A stretch of 12,548 nucleotides of DNA, taken from positions 1-12,548 of the forward strand of contig JAYWCV010000324.1 of assembly GCA_043780275.1 (NCBI GenBank). The letters are read 5' to 3'. Numbering within the stretch: the stretch's first letter is position 1; every line of letters starts with the position of its first letter. Under the pieces are notes generated by a model that saw only the letters and a program-made list of their open reading frames with translations, ran no database searches and was not told the origin of the DNA. The DNA is from MGR-bin208 sp043780275. Its GTDB lineage: Bacteria; Bacteroidota; Bacteroidia; Chitinophagales; Chitinophagaceae. Of this stretch, positions 1 to 6,098 are shown piece after piece. The translations under genes were made by a program, and so were the position numbers.

Positions 1-8
1 TAATCAAC

Positions 9-20
9 TGGCTTTAGCCA
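9..20. repeat. Short palindromic motif TGGCTTTAGCCA left of the transposase
   Basis: The 12-mer has 5-bp complementary arms (TGGCT/AGCCA) around TT and could fold into a mini-hairpin in single-stranded DNA. It lies about 90 bp upstream of the HUH transposase gene. REP-like hairpins of this kind are typical substrates or end markers of RAYT/IS200 transposases. The sequence shows the palindrome and its position; the link to the transposase is inference. No second copy of this exact motif is seen on the right side, so the element boundaries remain unset. Confidence 0.45.
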
Positions 21-108
21 CATAAAATAAAGATTTCTAAGAATAATTGATGAGTTATTATGAAGTTACAGCCAAACTGTTATAGATTAGATATTTAAAA
101 AATAATTT

Positions 109-549
109 ATGAGTTGGGTAAGAGTTTATATGCACATGATATTCTCTACAAAAAACAGAGAACCCTTTTTAAATTCATCAGAATTAAGAAAAACAGTTTT
201 TCAACACATCAAAAAAAATGCAACAGAAAAAAAAATTTGGCTTGACTGTGTAAATGGTTATCAGGATCATGCACACTGCTTAATCTCACTTGGTAAAGAA
301 CAAAGCATAAGTAAAGTAGCGCAATTAATAAAAGGCGAATCATCATTTTGGATTAATCAGAACAAATTGACTGGAGAGAAATTTTTCTGGCAAGATGATT
401 ATTGGGTGGTAGGTGTAAGCGAAAGTCATCTTGAATCTGTTAGAAAGTATATTCACAACCAGGAAACACATCATTCAAAAAAAACATTTTCGGATGAAAT
501 AAATGGCTTTATGGAAAAATATGGATGGAGTTTTGTAAAAGATGATTGA
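109..549 (+). CDS. IS200/RAYT-like HUH single-strand transposase (Y1_Tnp)
   Basis: A 146-residue protein of the Y1 tyrosine HUH transposase family, which cut and join single-stranded DNA at hairpin ends. The metal-binding HUH motif is seen as H54-A-H56 in the stretch DHAHCLISL. The likely nucleophile is Y114 in VRKYIHNQ, with Q118 one helical turn later. The N-terminal HMIFSTKNREPF and the KGESSFWIN segment are typical of Bacteroidota family members. The length fits an intact one-domain TnpA, and no tnpB accompanies it. The start ATG at 109 follows an A/T-rich leader. The gene is noticeably more A-rich than its neighbours, with A-tracts at 211-218, 227-235 and 477-484, which suits acquired DNA. 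It could be a domesticated RAYT or an active IS200-like element. Family assignment is firm; activity is unknown. Confidence 0.9.
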   Translation: MSWVRVYMHMIFSTKNREPFLNSSELRKTVFQHIKKNATEKKIWLDCVNGYQDHAHCLISLGKEQSISKVAQLIKGESSFWINQNKLTGEKFFWQDDYWVVGVSESHLESVRKYIHNQETHHSKKTFSDEINGFMEKYGWSFVKDD

Positions 550-588
550 AACTCAGAAAAACAGTTGTTATAAACCTAAATTAGTTAC

Positions 589-619
589 TTATAAACCAAA
601 TACACAAATTGGTTTATAA
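589..619. repeat. 11-bp perfect inverted repeat downstream of the transposase
   Basis: TTATAAACCAA at 589-599 pairs perfectly with TTGGTTTATAA at 609-619 across a 9-nt loop. The 9-mer TTATAAACC also occurs once more, 21 bp upstream (568-576). No T-run follows, so it is a poor terminator. It may be the right-end hairpin of the transposase element or a mRNA 3' structure. The rest of 550-828 holds no gene I can support. Confidence 0.5.
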
Positions 620-735
620 ACTATAGGAACTGAAGGAAGAAGAAATAAAAATAATTGAAGAAAAAAAATGAGGTATAGCAAAATAAAAATAATTTATGGA
701 GTGGAAAGGCCTCCGTTCACATTAGTATCCTGCCA

Positions 736-747
736 TTTACCGGTAAA
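736..747. promoter_or_regulatory. 12-bp perfect palindrome TTTACCGGTAAA upstream of kbl
   Basis: The sequence is its own reverse complement. It ends about 53 bp before the candidate -7 box of kbl and 81 bp before its ATG. A GC-centred palindrome in an otherwise AT-rich leader is a plausible dimeric repressor or activator site, but no cognate regulator is encoded nearby. Confidence 0.3.
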
Positions 748-800
748 AAAATTCTTATAAACGTTTAATGATCAATTTTCCGAAAGAATACAGAGAGCTT

Positions 801-808
801 TATATTTG
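801..808 (+). promoter_or_regulatory. Candidate Bacteroidota -7 box (TATATTTG) for kbl
   Basis: TATATTTG matches the Bacteroidota sigma-A -7 consensus TAnnTTTG exactly and lies 20 bp before the kbl ATG. That would leave a short leader of roughly 15 nt. No clear TTG -33 element is seen at the usual spacing. Confidence 0.5.
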
Positions 809-828
809 CCCAATATATTTTAAAGAAT

Positions 829-2016
829 ATGAACGAAAAATTTGTACAAAGAATCGGTAAGGAAGTTGAAGAAATTCAGAGTTCGGGTTTATATAAAAAC
901 GAAAGAATAATTACCGGGCATCAGGGTGCGGAAATCAATGTGGCGGGTAAAACCGTTTTAAACTTTTGTGCCAATAATTATCTCGGGTTGTCCTCACATC
1001 CCAAAGTTATTGATGCGGCAATAAAAGCAATTGAAGACCATGGATATGGTATGAGCAGTGTACGTTTCATATGCGGCACACAGGATATTCATAAAGAGCT
1101 CGAACAAAAAATCTCCACTTTCCTGGGCACGGAAGATACCATATTATACGCTGCTGCTTTTGACGCAAACGGCGGGGTTTTCGAGCCACTTTTTAACGAA
1201 GAAGATGCAATTATCTCCGATGCATTGAATCATGCTTCCATTATCGATGGGGTAAGGTTGTGTAAAGCCAAACGCTTTCGGTATGAGCATAATAATATGG
1301 AAGACCTGGAAGCTAAATTAAAAGAATCATCCGATTGCAGAAACCGGATTGTTGTAACCGATGGTTCATTCAGTATGGATGGCACCATTGCACAACTGGA
1401 TAAAATTTGTGATCTGGCCAAAAAATATGATGCCATTGTAATAATAGACGAATGCCACAGCAGCGGTTTTTTGGGTAAAACCGGAAGAGGTACTCATGAG
1501 TATCGTGGAGTAATGGGCCAAATCGATATCATTACAGGAACATTGGGAAAAGCATTAGGAGGAGCAAGCGGAGGATTTACCAGTGGAAGAAAAGAAATTA
1601 TTGAAATACTTCGACAAAGATCCAGGCCTTATCTTTTTAGCAATACCCTTGCACCAAGTATTGTTGGTGCTTCTATTGCCGTGTTGGATATGCTTTCGGA
1701 AACAACCGATTTAAGAGATAAGCTGGAGTTTAATACAAAATATTTTCGCCAGAAAATGAAGGAAGCGGGTTTCGATATCAAACCGGGAGAACATCCGATA
1801 GTTCCTATCATGTTATACGATGCAGTATTGGCACAAAATTTTGCTGCAAAATTACTGGAAGAAGGCATTTATGTGATTGGTTTCTTTTTCCCGGTAGTGG
1901 CCAAAGGGCAAGCCAGAATCCGGGTTCAGATAAGTGCGGCTCACGAGCAAAAACACCTGGACAAAGCCATTGATGCGTTTACAAAAATTGGAAAAGAGTT
2001 AGGGGTTATCAAATAA
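829..2016 (+). CDS. kbl: Glycine C-acetyltransferase (2-amino-3-ketobutyrate CoA ligase)
   Basis: A 395-residue PLP enzyme of the alpha-oxoamine synthase family. It cleaves 2-amino-3-oxobutyrate with CoA to glycine and acetyl-CoA, the second step of threonine breakdown after threonine dehydrogenase, in the cytosol. The protein follows the E. coli Kbl pattern almost segment for segment: FCANNYLGL near 47-54, VRFICGTQDIHKELE near 78-92, DALNHASIIDGVRLCKAKR near 131-149 (H135 stacks on PLP), D207 and H210 in IIDECH, and the Schiff-base lysine K241 in TGTLGKALGGASGG. Length equals the family norm. The DECHSSG segment replaces the DDSHAVG seen in E. coli, a mild variation. Threonine dehydrogenase is not adjacent. 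Serine palmitoyltransferase is the main alternative within the fold, but the ICGTQDIHKELE block and C-terminal GQARIRVQISAAH favour Kbl. Confidence 0.95.
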   Translation: MNEKFVQRIGKEVEEIQSSGLYKNERIITGHQGAEINVAGKTVLNFCANNYLGLSSHPKVIDAAIKAIEDHGYGMSSVRFICGTQDIHKELEQKISTFLGTEDTILYAAAFDANGGVFEPLFNEEDAIISDALNHASIIDGVRLCKAKRFRYEHNNMEDLEAKLKESSDCRNRIVVTDGSFSMDGTIAQLDKICDLAKKYDAIVIIDECHSSGFLGKTGRGTHEYRGVMGQIDIITGTLGKALGGASGGFTSGRKEIIEILRQRSRPYLFSNTLAPSIVGASIAVLDMLSETTDLRDKLEFNTKYFRQKMKEAGFDIKPGEHPIVPIMLYDAVLAQNFAAKLLEEGIYVIGFFFPVVAKGQARIRVQISAAHEQKHLDKAIDAFTKIGKELGVIK

Positions 2017-2257
2017 ATAAAATCTTTTAAGATTCTTTATCCTGTTTTTTAAATGGTATTTTTTAAATAAAATTATGTGTATACTGTTATTTATCAATAG
2101 TATATATAGTAAATAATAAAAATAATTTCATTCATTATGAAATGCAGTTATCCGGTAGTATATTTATGACTTACTAAAAATCCAAACCTTTTTGAACGGC
2201 TAACGTACCAATCACCTCTGAATTTCTACATTATTTAACCTTGAAATTATTGTAGTT

Positions 2258-2386
2258 ATGAAGAAATTATTATTAAGCCTTTGTGCTGTGGCGATGTTCT
2301 CTGTGATGATAACATCTTGTTCAGCTTCTAAAAAAGATTGTCAGGGTACCAAACATTACAAAATGAAAAATGGTATTTATCTGTAA
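2258..2386 (+). CDS. Tiny lipoprotein, 42 residues, unknown role
   Basis: This small frame starts MKKLLLSLCAVAMF, a positively charged N-terminus and hydrophobic core, and ends the signal peptide with the lipobox I-T-S-C21. Signal peptidase II would leave a lipidated peptide of about 22 residues, rich in lysine, with a second cysteine (C28) and a C-terminus ending KMKNGIYL. It lies between kbl and a beta-lactamase, with more than 230 bp of AT-rich leader upstream and a good terminator 24 bp downstream, so it looks like a separate transcription unit. No enzyme domain fits in so short a mature peptide. A structural or cell-envelope peptide is the simplest guess. I do not recognise a named family. 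The combination of signal peptide, lipobox and terminator makes it credible despite its size. Confidence 0.72.
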   Translation: MKKLLLSLCAVAMFSVMITSCSASKKDCQGTKHYKMKNGIYL

Positions 2387-2409
2387 AGATCTCTGATTTG
2401 AAATTTAGT

Positions 2410-2442
2410 AAAAAGCATTATCGTAACAGGTAATGCTTTTTT
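2410..2442 (+). terminator. Rho-independent terminator after the small lipoprotein
   Basis: AAAAAGCATTA (2410-2420) pairs with TAATGCTTTTT (2431-2441), an 11-bp stem extendable by a wobble and a C-G pair, around a 6-10 nt loop and ending in a T-run. It lies 24 bp past the lipoprotein stop codon and separates it from the beta-lactamase gene. Confidence 0.8.
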
Positions 2443-2456
2443 CATTTAAATGAAAA
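2439..2456. repeat. 18-bp perfect palindrome overlapping the terminator tail
   Basis: TTTTCATTTAAATGAAAA is a perfect palindrome that uses the terminator's T-run as its left arm. The two structures compete for the same bases. It lies 55 bp before the beta-lactamase start, where an operator would also be plausible. Confidence 0.4.
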
Positions 2457-2485
2457 CCCCTTCATTCAATTGCCTTTTGCAACCT

Positions 2486-2493
2486 TACCTTTG
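2486..2493 (+). promoter_or_regulatory. Candidate -7 box (TACCTTTG) for the beta-lactamase/ispG unit
   Basis: TACCTTTG fits TAnnTTTG exactly and ends 17 bp before the beta-lactamase ATG. It follows the upstream terminator, as expected for a new transcript. A TTG lies at 2470-2472, but its spacing is shorter than the usual 19-21 bp, so the -33 element is uncertain. Confidence 0.5.
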
Positions 2494-2510
2494 TTGAAAT
2501 CCATTTTAAA

Positions 2511-3320
2511 ATGAAGAAGTGTTATGTCTGCTTGTTTTTGGCCTTTTCAATTGTTTCCTGTTCTCCCAATAATGTAGAAACAGATAATTCCCCCGAAGCC
2601 ATATTTAAAGCAAACAATGTAGAAGGTTGCTTTGCCATGCTGAATAATATGAACGGAAAGTTTTCGGTTTTTAATTTACCCCGTTTTAGAGACAGTAGTT
2701 ATTCGCCTGCTTCTACGTTCAAGATTATAAACTCATTGATAGGTTTGCAAACAGGAGAAATTACCAATGATAGTATGCAAATAAAATGGGATGGAGTTGA
2801 AAGACCTGTTCCGGCATGGAATAAGGACCTTACCATGTACGAAGCATTCAGGGTTTCCTCCGTTCCATATTACCAAGAAGTTGCCCGTCGCATCGGGAAA
2901 GAAACTATGCAATCATGGTTGGATACATTGTCTTATGGCAGCAAAAAAATTAGCGGTCCGGTAGATTCATTCTGGCTGGATAATTCATTAAAAATAAAAC
3001 CGGATGAACAATTGGGATTGCTAAAGAAATTATATTTTAATGAATTGCCATTTTTTAAACTGAACCAGGAAATGGTAAAACGAGCCATGCTTTTTGAAGA
3101 TAATGCCAATTATAAACTGAGTTATAAAACCGGAACGGCACAATCTGAAAATGGAAAAAATATATTGTGGGTTATAGGATGGGTGGAAGAAAACAGGCAT
3201 CCGTATTTTTTTGTATTGAATGTTGAATCGAATGATCTTTCTGTTACAGCAAGCAGTAAAGGAGTAGAAATACTAAAAACCATTTTAAAGAAAAAAGGAT
3301 TTTTTGAAGGAAAACTATAG
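2511..3320 (+). CDS. Class D (OXA-like) beta-lactamase, lipoprotein
   Basis: A 269-residue serine beta-lactamase/penicillin-binding fold that would act in the periplasm. The signal peptide ends in the lipobox I-V-S-C17, so it is probably membrane-anchored. Class D motifs appear in order: S68-T-F-K71 (nucleophile and the lysine carboxylated in OXA enzymes), S116-S-V118 followed by PYYQEVARRIG, Y142-G-S144 where OXA enzymes usually have YGN, F154-W155-L156 (the tryptophan that shields the carboxylated lysine), and K206-T-G208. Length matches OXA enzymes. All catalytic residues are present, so hydrolysis of beta-lactams is likely, but the spectrum cannot be read from sequence. The stop codon is 21 bp before the likely ispG start, so the two are probably co-transcribed. 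The chromosomal housekeeping setting suggests an intrinsic gene and not a mobile resistance cassette. A sensor domain of BlaR type is less likely because there is no membrane signalling module. Confidence 0.88.
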   Translation: MKKCYVCLFLAFSIVSCSPNNVETDNSPEAIFKANNVEGCFAMLNNMNGKFSVFNLPRFRDSSYSPASTFKIINSLIGLQTGEITNDSMQIKWDGVERPVPAWNKDLTMYEAFRVSSVPYYQEVARRIGKETMQSWLDTLSYGSKKISGPVDSFWLDNSLKIKPDEQLGLLKKLYFNELPFFKLNQEMVKRAMLFEDNANYKLSYKTGTAQSENGKNILWVIGWVEENRHPYFFVLNVESNDLSVTASSKGVEILKTILKKKGFFEGKL

Positions 3321-3341
3321 TTGGAAAACATACATGTAGAC

Positions 3342-5381
3342 ATGAAATTTTATTGCGAATCTCTTACAGGGTATAAAAGGATGGCTACGAAGGAAGTCAG
3401 TATTGGGAATTTATTGCTCGGCAATTTCCACCCCATCCGTGTGCAAACTATGACCACTACCGACACGATGGATACTATAGCAACAGTAGAGCAATCTATC
3501 CGCTGTATTGAAGCGGGAGCTGAGCTGATACGAATTACGGCACCATCTAAAAATGAGGCAGAGAATTTATTCAACATAAAAAAGGAATTGCTCAAAAGAG
3601 GATTTGATACTCCTTTAGTAGCAGATATTCATTTTACACCGAATGCTGCAGAAATAGCAGCACGAATCGTTGAAAAAGTGCGGATCAATCCGGGTAATTA
3701 TGTCGACAAAAAGAAATTTGAATTAAAAGAATATTCCGATTCGGCATACACAGAAGAAATTGACCGGATCAGAAACCGGTTTTTACCGCTAGTAAATATT
3801 TGTAAAGAGCATGGTACGGCCATGCGTATAGGCACCAACCATGGTTCATTAAGCGATCGCATCATGAGCCGGTATGGCGATACGGCCATCGGTATGGTGG
3901 AAAGTGCCATGGAGTTTTTACGAATTGCCAGGGATGAATCCTATCACAATATTTTACTTAGTATGAAGTCGAGTAATCCATTGGTGATGGTGCAAGCTTA
4001 CCGCTTGCTTACAAAAACCATGTGGGAAGAGTTCCATGAATGTTATCCCTTACATCTGGGTGTAACCGAAGCAGGTGACGGAGAGGATGGCAGAATAAAA
4101 AGTGCCGTAGGTATAGGGGCATTATTGGAAGATGGTATTGGCGACACAATCCGGGTGTCTTTGACCGAAGACCCCGAATTTGAAATTCCGGTTTGCCGAG
4201 ACCTAGTAAAAAGATATACTTCAAAAAATGAGATCATTAAAACGGCTCAAATTCCTAGTATAATCCAATTGTCTTATTCTCCTTTTGATCATGAACGGAG
4301 AGAAAGTTTCGTCATTGATATTATCGGCGATAAACATGTGCCGGTTGTCATCGCAGATTTAAGTAAAATAGAAAAAATCAACACATCTCACTTGGAGAGT
4401 GTTGGTTATATATATGATGGAATGACAGATAAATGGTCTATCGGTGATGCGGCGGCTGATTTTATTTTTACCGGAAATCAGGTACTTGATTTTAATCTTC
4501 CGGGAACATTAAAAGTAATTGTCTATCCGGATTCATGGAGTGAGGCGGTAAGCAAACCTGCAGATGGTGGGGAAGATCGTTTGAATACTTATTTCCCGAT
4601 ATTCCAGGATAGTGGCTATGTACAGGCTATTGAAAAAAGTCAGCGAATGAATTTTGTAATGCTTGATTGCTTCAGTGATAATAATCCTGTCAATGATTTT
4701 TTGTACCTGGATAAATTAGCCAATGACCCTACGGTTGTATTGTGTTTCAGTAGTATGAATGCAGATTCTATGGCTGCTGTTCGACGAATGTATATTGAAT
4801 TGGGAACCAGGAAAATTAAAAACCCTGTTATTACGATTGTCGATAGCAGTTGGACAACTACCGACGAGCATCTCGTTCATTTTGCTACGGAAGCAGGATC
4901 ATTATTACTCGATGGGTTCGGAGATGGAATTTGTTTTGGTATGACTGCTAAAAGTTATTCAAATCAATCAGACAGCATCCTGAATGCGGCGGGTAGAAAT
5001 TATGTAAAAAATAAAACAGTAGAGCAGTTTATTAATAATACTGCTTTCAATATTTTACAAGCAACCAGAACCCGAATTTCAAAAACAGAATATATTTCAT
5101 GTCCATCCTGTGGAAGAACATTGTTCGACCTGCAGGAAACGACTAATAAAATAAGATCGGTAACCAATCATTTAAAAGGATTGAAAATTGCGATCATGGG
5201 TTGTATAGTAAATGGACCGGGTGAAATGGCCGATGCCGATTTTGGTTATGTAGGAAGCGGTGCGGGAAAAATTACTTTGTATAAGGGAAAAGAAGTGGTT
5301 AAGAAAAATGTGAACAGCGATGTAGCCGTTGAAGAACTGATTCAGATATTGAAAGATAATGAGGCGTGGGTTGAACCATAA
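3342..5381 (+). CDS. ispG: 4-hydroxy-3-methylbut-2-enyl diphosphate synthase, long form
   Basis: IspG (GcpE) converts MEcPP to HMBPP in the MEP isoprenoid pathway using a [4Fe-4S] cluster and reduced ferredoxin or flavodoxin. The N-terminal TIM barrel (about 1-285) starts with HPIRVQTMTTTDTMDT and includes VADIHFTPNAA. The C-terminal reductase-like domain carries the cluster ligands C587-P-S-C590, C621 in MGCIVNGPGE, and E628. Between them lies an insertion of roughly 280 residues, as in plant and Bacteroidota enzymes, giving 679 residues against about 370-400 for the E. coli type. I chose the ATG at 3342. The in-frame TTG at 3321 abuts the preceding stop codon and would add seven residues not expected from family starts such as YCESLTGYKR. 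It sits 21 bp after the beta-lactamase gene and 34 bp before the YhhN gene. Confidence 0.95.
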   Translation: MKFYCESLTGYKRMATKEVSIGNLLLGNFHPIRVQTMTTTDTMDTIATVEQSIRCIEAGAELIRITAPSKNEAENLFNIKKELLKRGFDTPLVADIHFTPNAAEIAARIVEKVRINPGNYVDKKKFELKEYSDSAYTEEIDRIRNRFLPLVNICKEHGTAMRIGTNHGSLSDRIMSRYGDTAIGMVESAMEFLRIARDESYHNILLSMKSSNPLVMVQAYRLLTKTMWEEFHECYPLHLGVTEAGDGEDGRIKSAVGIGALLEDGIGDTIRVSLTEDPEFEIPVCRDLVKRYTSKNEIIKTAQIPSIIQLSYSPFDHERRESFVIDIIGDKHVPVVIADLSKIEKINTSHLESVGYIYDGMTDKWSIGDAAADFIFTGNQVLDFNLPGTLKVIVYPDSWSEAVSKPADGGEDRLNTYFPIFQDSGYVQAIEKSQRMNFVMLDCFSDNNPVNDFLYLDKLANDPTVVLCFSSMNADSMAAVRRMYIELGTRKIKNPVITIVDSSWTTTDEHLVHFATEAGSLLLDGFGDGICFGMTAKSYSNQSDSILNAAGRNYVKNKTVEQFINNTAFNILQATRTRISKTEYISCPSCGRTLFDLQETTNKIRSVTNHLKGLKIAIMGCIVNGPGEMADADFGYVGSGAGKITLYKGKEVVKKNVNSDVAVEELIQILKDNEAWVEP

Positions 5382-5415
5382 TTGTTTATTAGATTGGCTT
5401 TATAAATATCATTTC

Positions 5416-6096
5416 ATGAAAAAAGAATACTGGTTAATTCTGTTTGCATTTGTACTTATTGTTGATTTGGTTGCAGTTCAATTTAATCTTGAATGGTTGA
5501 AATTCATTTTCAAACCACTAATTATACTTTCCTTGATCGGTTATTTTTTATCAGCTACCAATACAATTTCTAATAGTTTAAAACCGCTGATAATCTTTGC
5601 CCTGCTGTTTTCCTGGGCGGGTGATGTGTTATTGATGTTTGAATCAAAAAATCCCTTGTTTTTTATTGTTGGATTAATTTCTTTTCTGATTGCTCATTTA
5701 TTTTATGTGTACTATTTCCATCGTATACGTATATCGCAATCCATCGCCGGCAGTGTTTTTTTAATGATTCCTGTTGTGATTTTTTATTTTGTTCTGATGT
5801 ATATACTGGAACCTTATTTAGGGGTACTTAAATTGCCGGTTAGAGTTTATGGAGTTGTTATTAGTTTTATGTTGTTGCTGGCATTGCATATGTTGAAAAT
5901 AAATAATCGATCTGCAGGAAAATTATTTGCTTTAGGAGCCTTGTTATTTATAAGTTCTGATGCCTTGTTGGCCATCAATAAATTTTACAGTTCATTTCCA
6001 ATGGCCGGATTGTCTATCATCCTAACCTATGGATTAGCGCAATATTTTATTGTGAAAGGAGCCATTTCCTATTTCGCTTCTTCCAATACTAAATAA
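5416..6096 (+). CDS. YhhN/TMEM86 family membrane protein (lysoplasmalogenase-like)
   Basis: A 226-residue integral membrane protein with about seven or eight hydrophobic helices. Family hallmarks are the early K33-P, the polar signature WAGDVLLMF around 68-75, the second acidic signature FISSDALLAINKF near 178-190, and the C-terminal YGLAQYFIVKGA. TMEM86 members hydrolyse the vinyl-ether bond of lysoplasmalogens; some bacterial members have this activity. Whether this species makes plasmalogens is unknown, so the substrate is open. I chose the ATG at 5416, giving MKKEYWLILF directly before the first membrane helix. A longer frame from 5359 would overlap ispG and add a polar tail. The gene lies 34 bp after ispG and only 2 bp before nadB, so it is likely part of that operon. 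Confidence 0.82.
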   Translation: MKKEYWLILFAFVLIVDLVAVQFNLEWLKFIFKPLIILSLIGYFLSATNTISNSLKPLIIFALLFSWAGDVLLMFESKNPLFFIVGLISFLIAHLFYVYYFHRIRISQSIAGSVFLMIPVVIFYFVLMYILEPYLGVLKLPVRVYGVVISFMLLLALHMLKINNRSAGKLFALGALLFISSDALLAINKFYSSFPMAGLSIILTYGLAQYFIVKGAISYFASSNTK

Positions 6097-6098
6097 TT

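Noticed and set aside
668..760. A 30-residue frame starting MRYSKIKIIYG upstream of kbl
   Set aside because: There is no signal peptide, domain or supporting terminator, and a frame this short is expected by chance in AT-rich DNA.
829..2016. Serine palmitoyltransferase, common in sphingolipid-making Bacteroidota
   Set aside because: Kbl-specific blocks run along the whole length and match the E. coli enzyme from memory far better.
2021..2034. AATCTT-TT-AAGATT hairpin just after kbl as its terminator
   Set aside because: The stem is six AT-rich pairs with a 2-nt loop and the T-rich stretch is displaced, so I left it out as a feature.
2076..2108. AT-rich hairpin between kbl and the small lipoprotein as a terminator
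   Set aside because: The stem relies on several G-U pairs and no T-run follows; it is too weak to call.
3321..3341. A TTG start for ispG directly after the beta-lactamase stop codon
   Set aside because: It adds seven residues not expected in the family, while the ATG at 3342 gives a normal N-terminus.
4009..4237. Antisense frames within ispG and similar frames in other genes
   Set aside because: They lie opposite well-supported coding sequence, share no recognisable domain and look like shadows of it.
5359..5415. A longer YhhN protein overlapping the end of ispG
   Set aside because: The added segment is polar and unlike a membrane protein start; the ATG at 5416 leads straight into the first hydrophobic helix.
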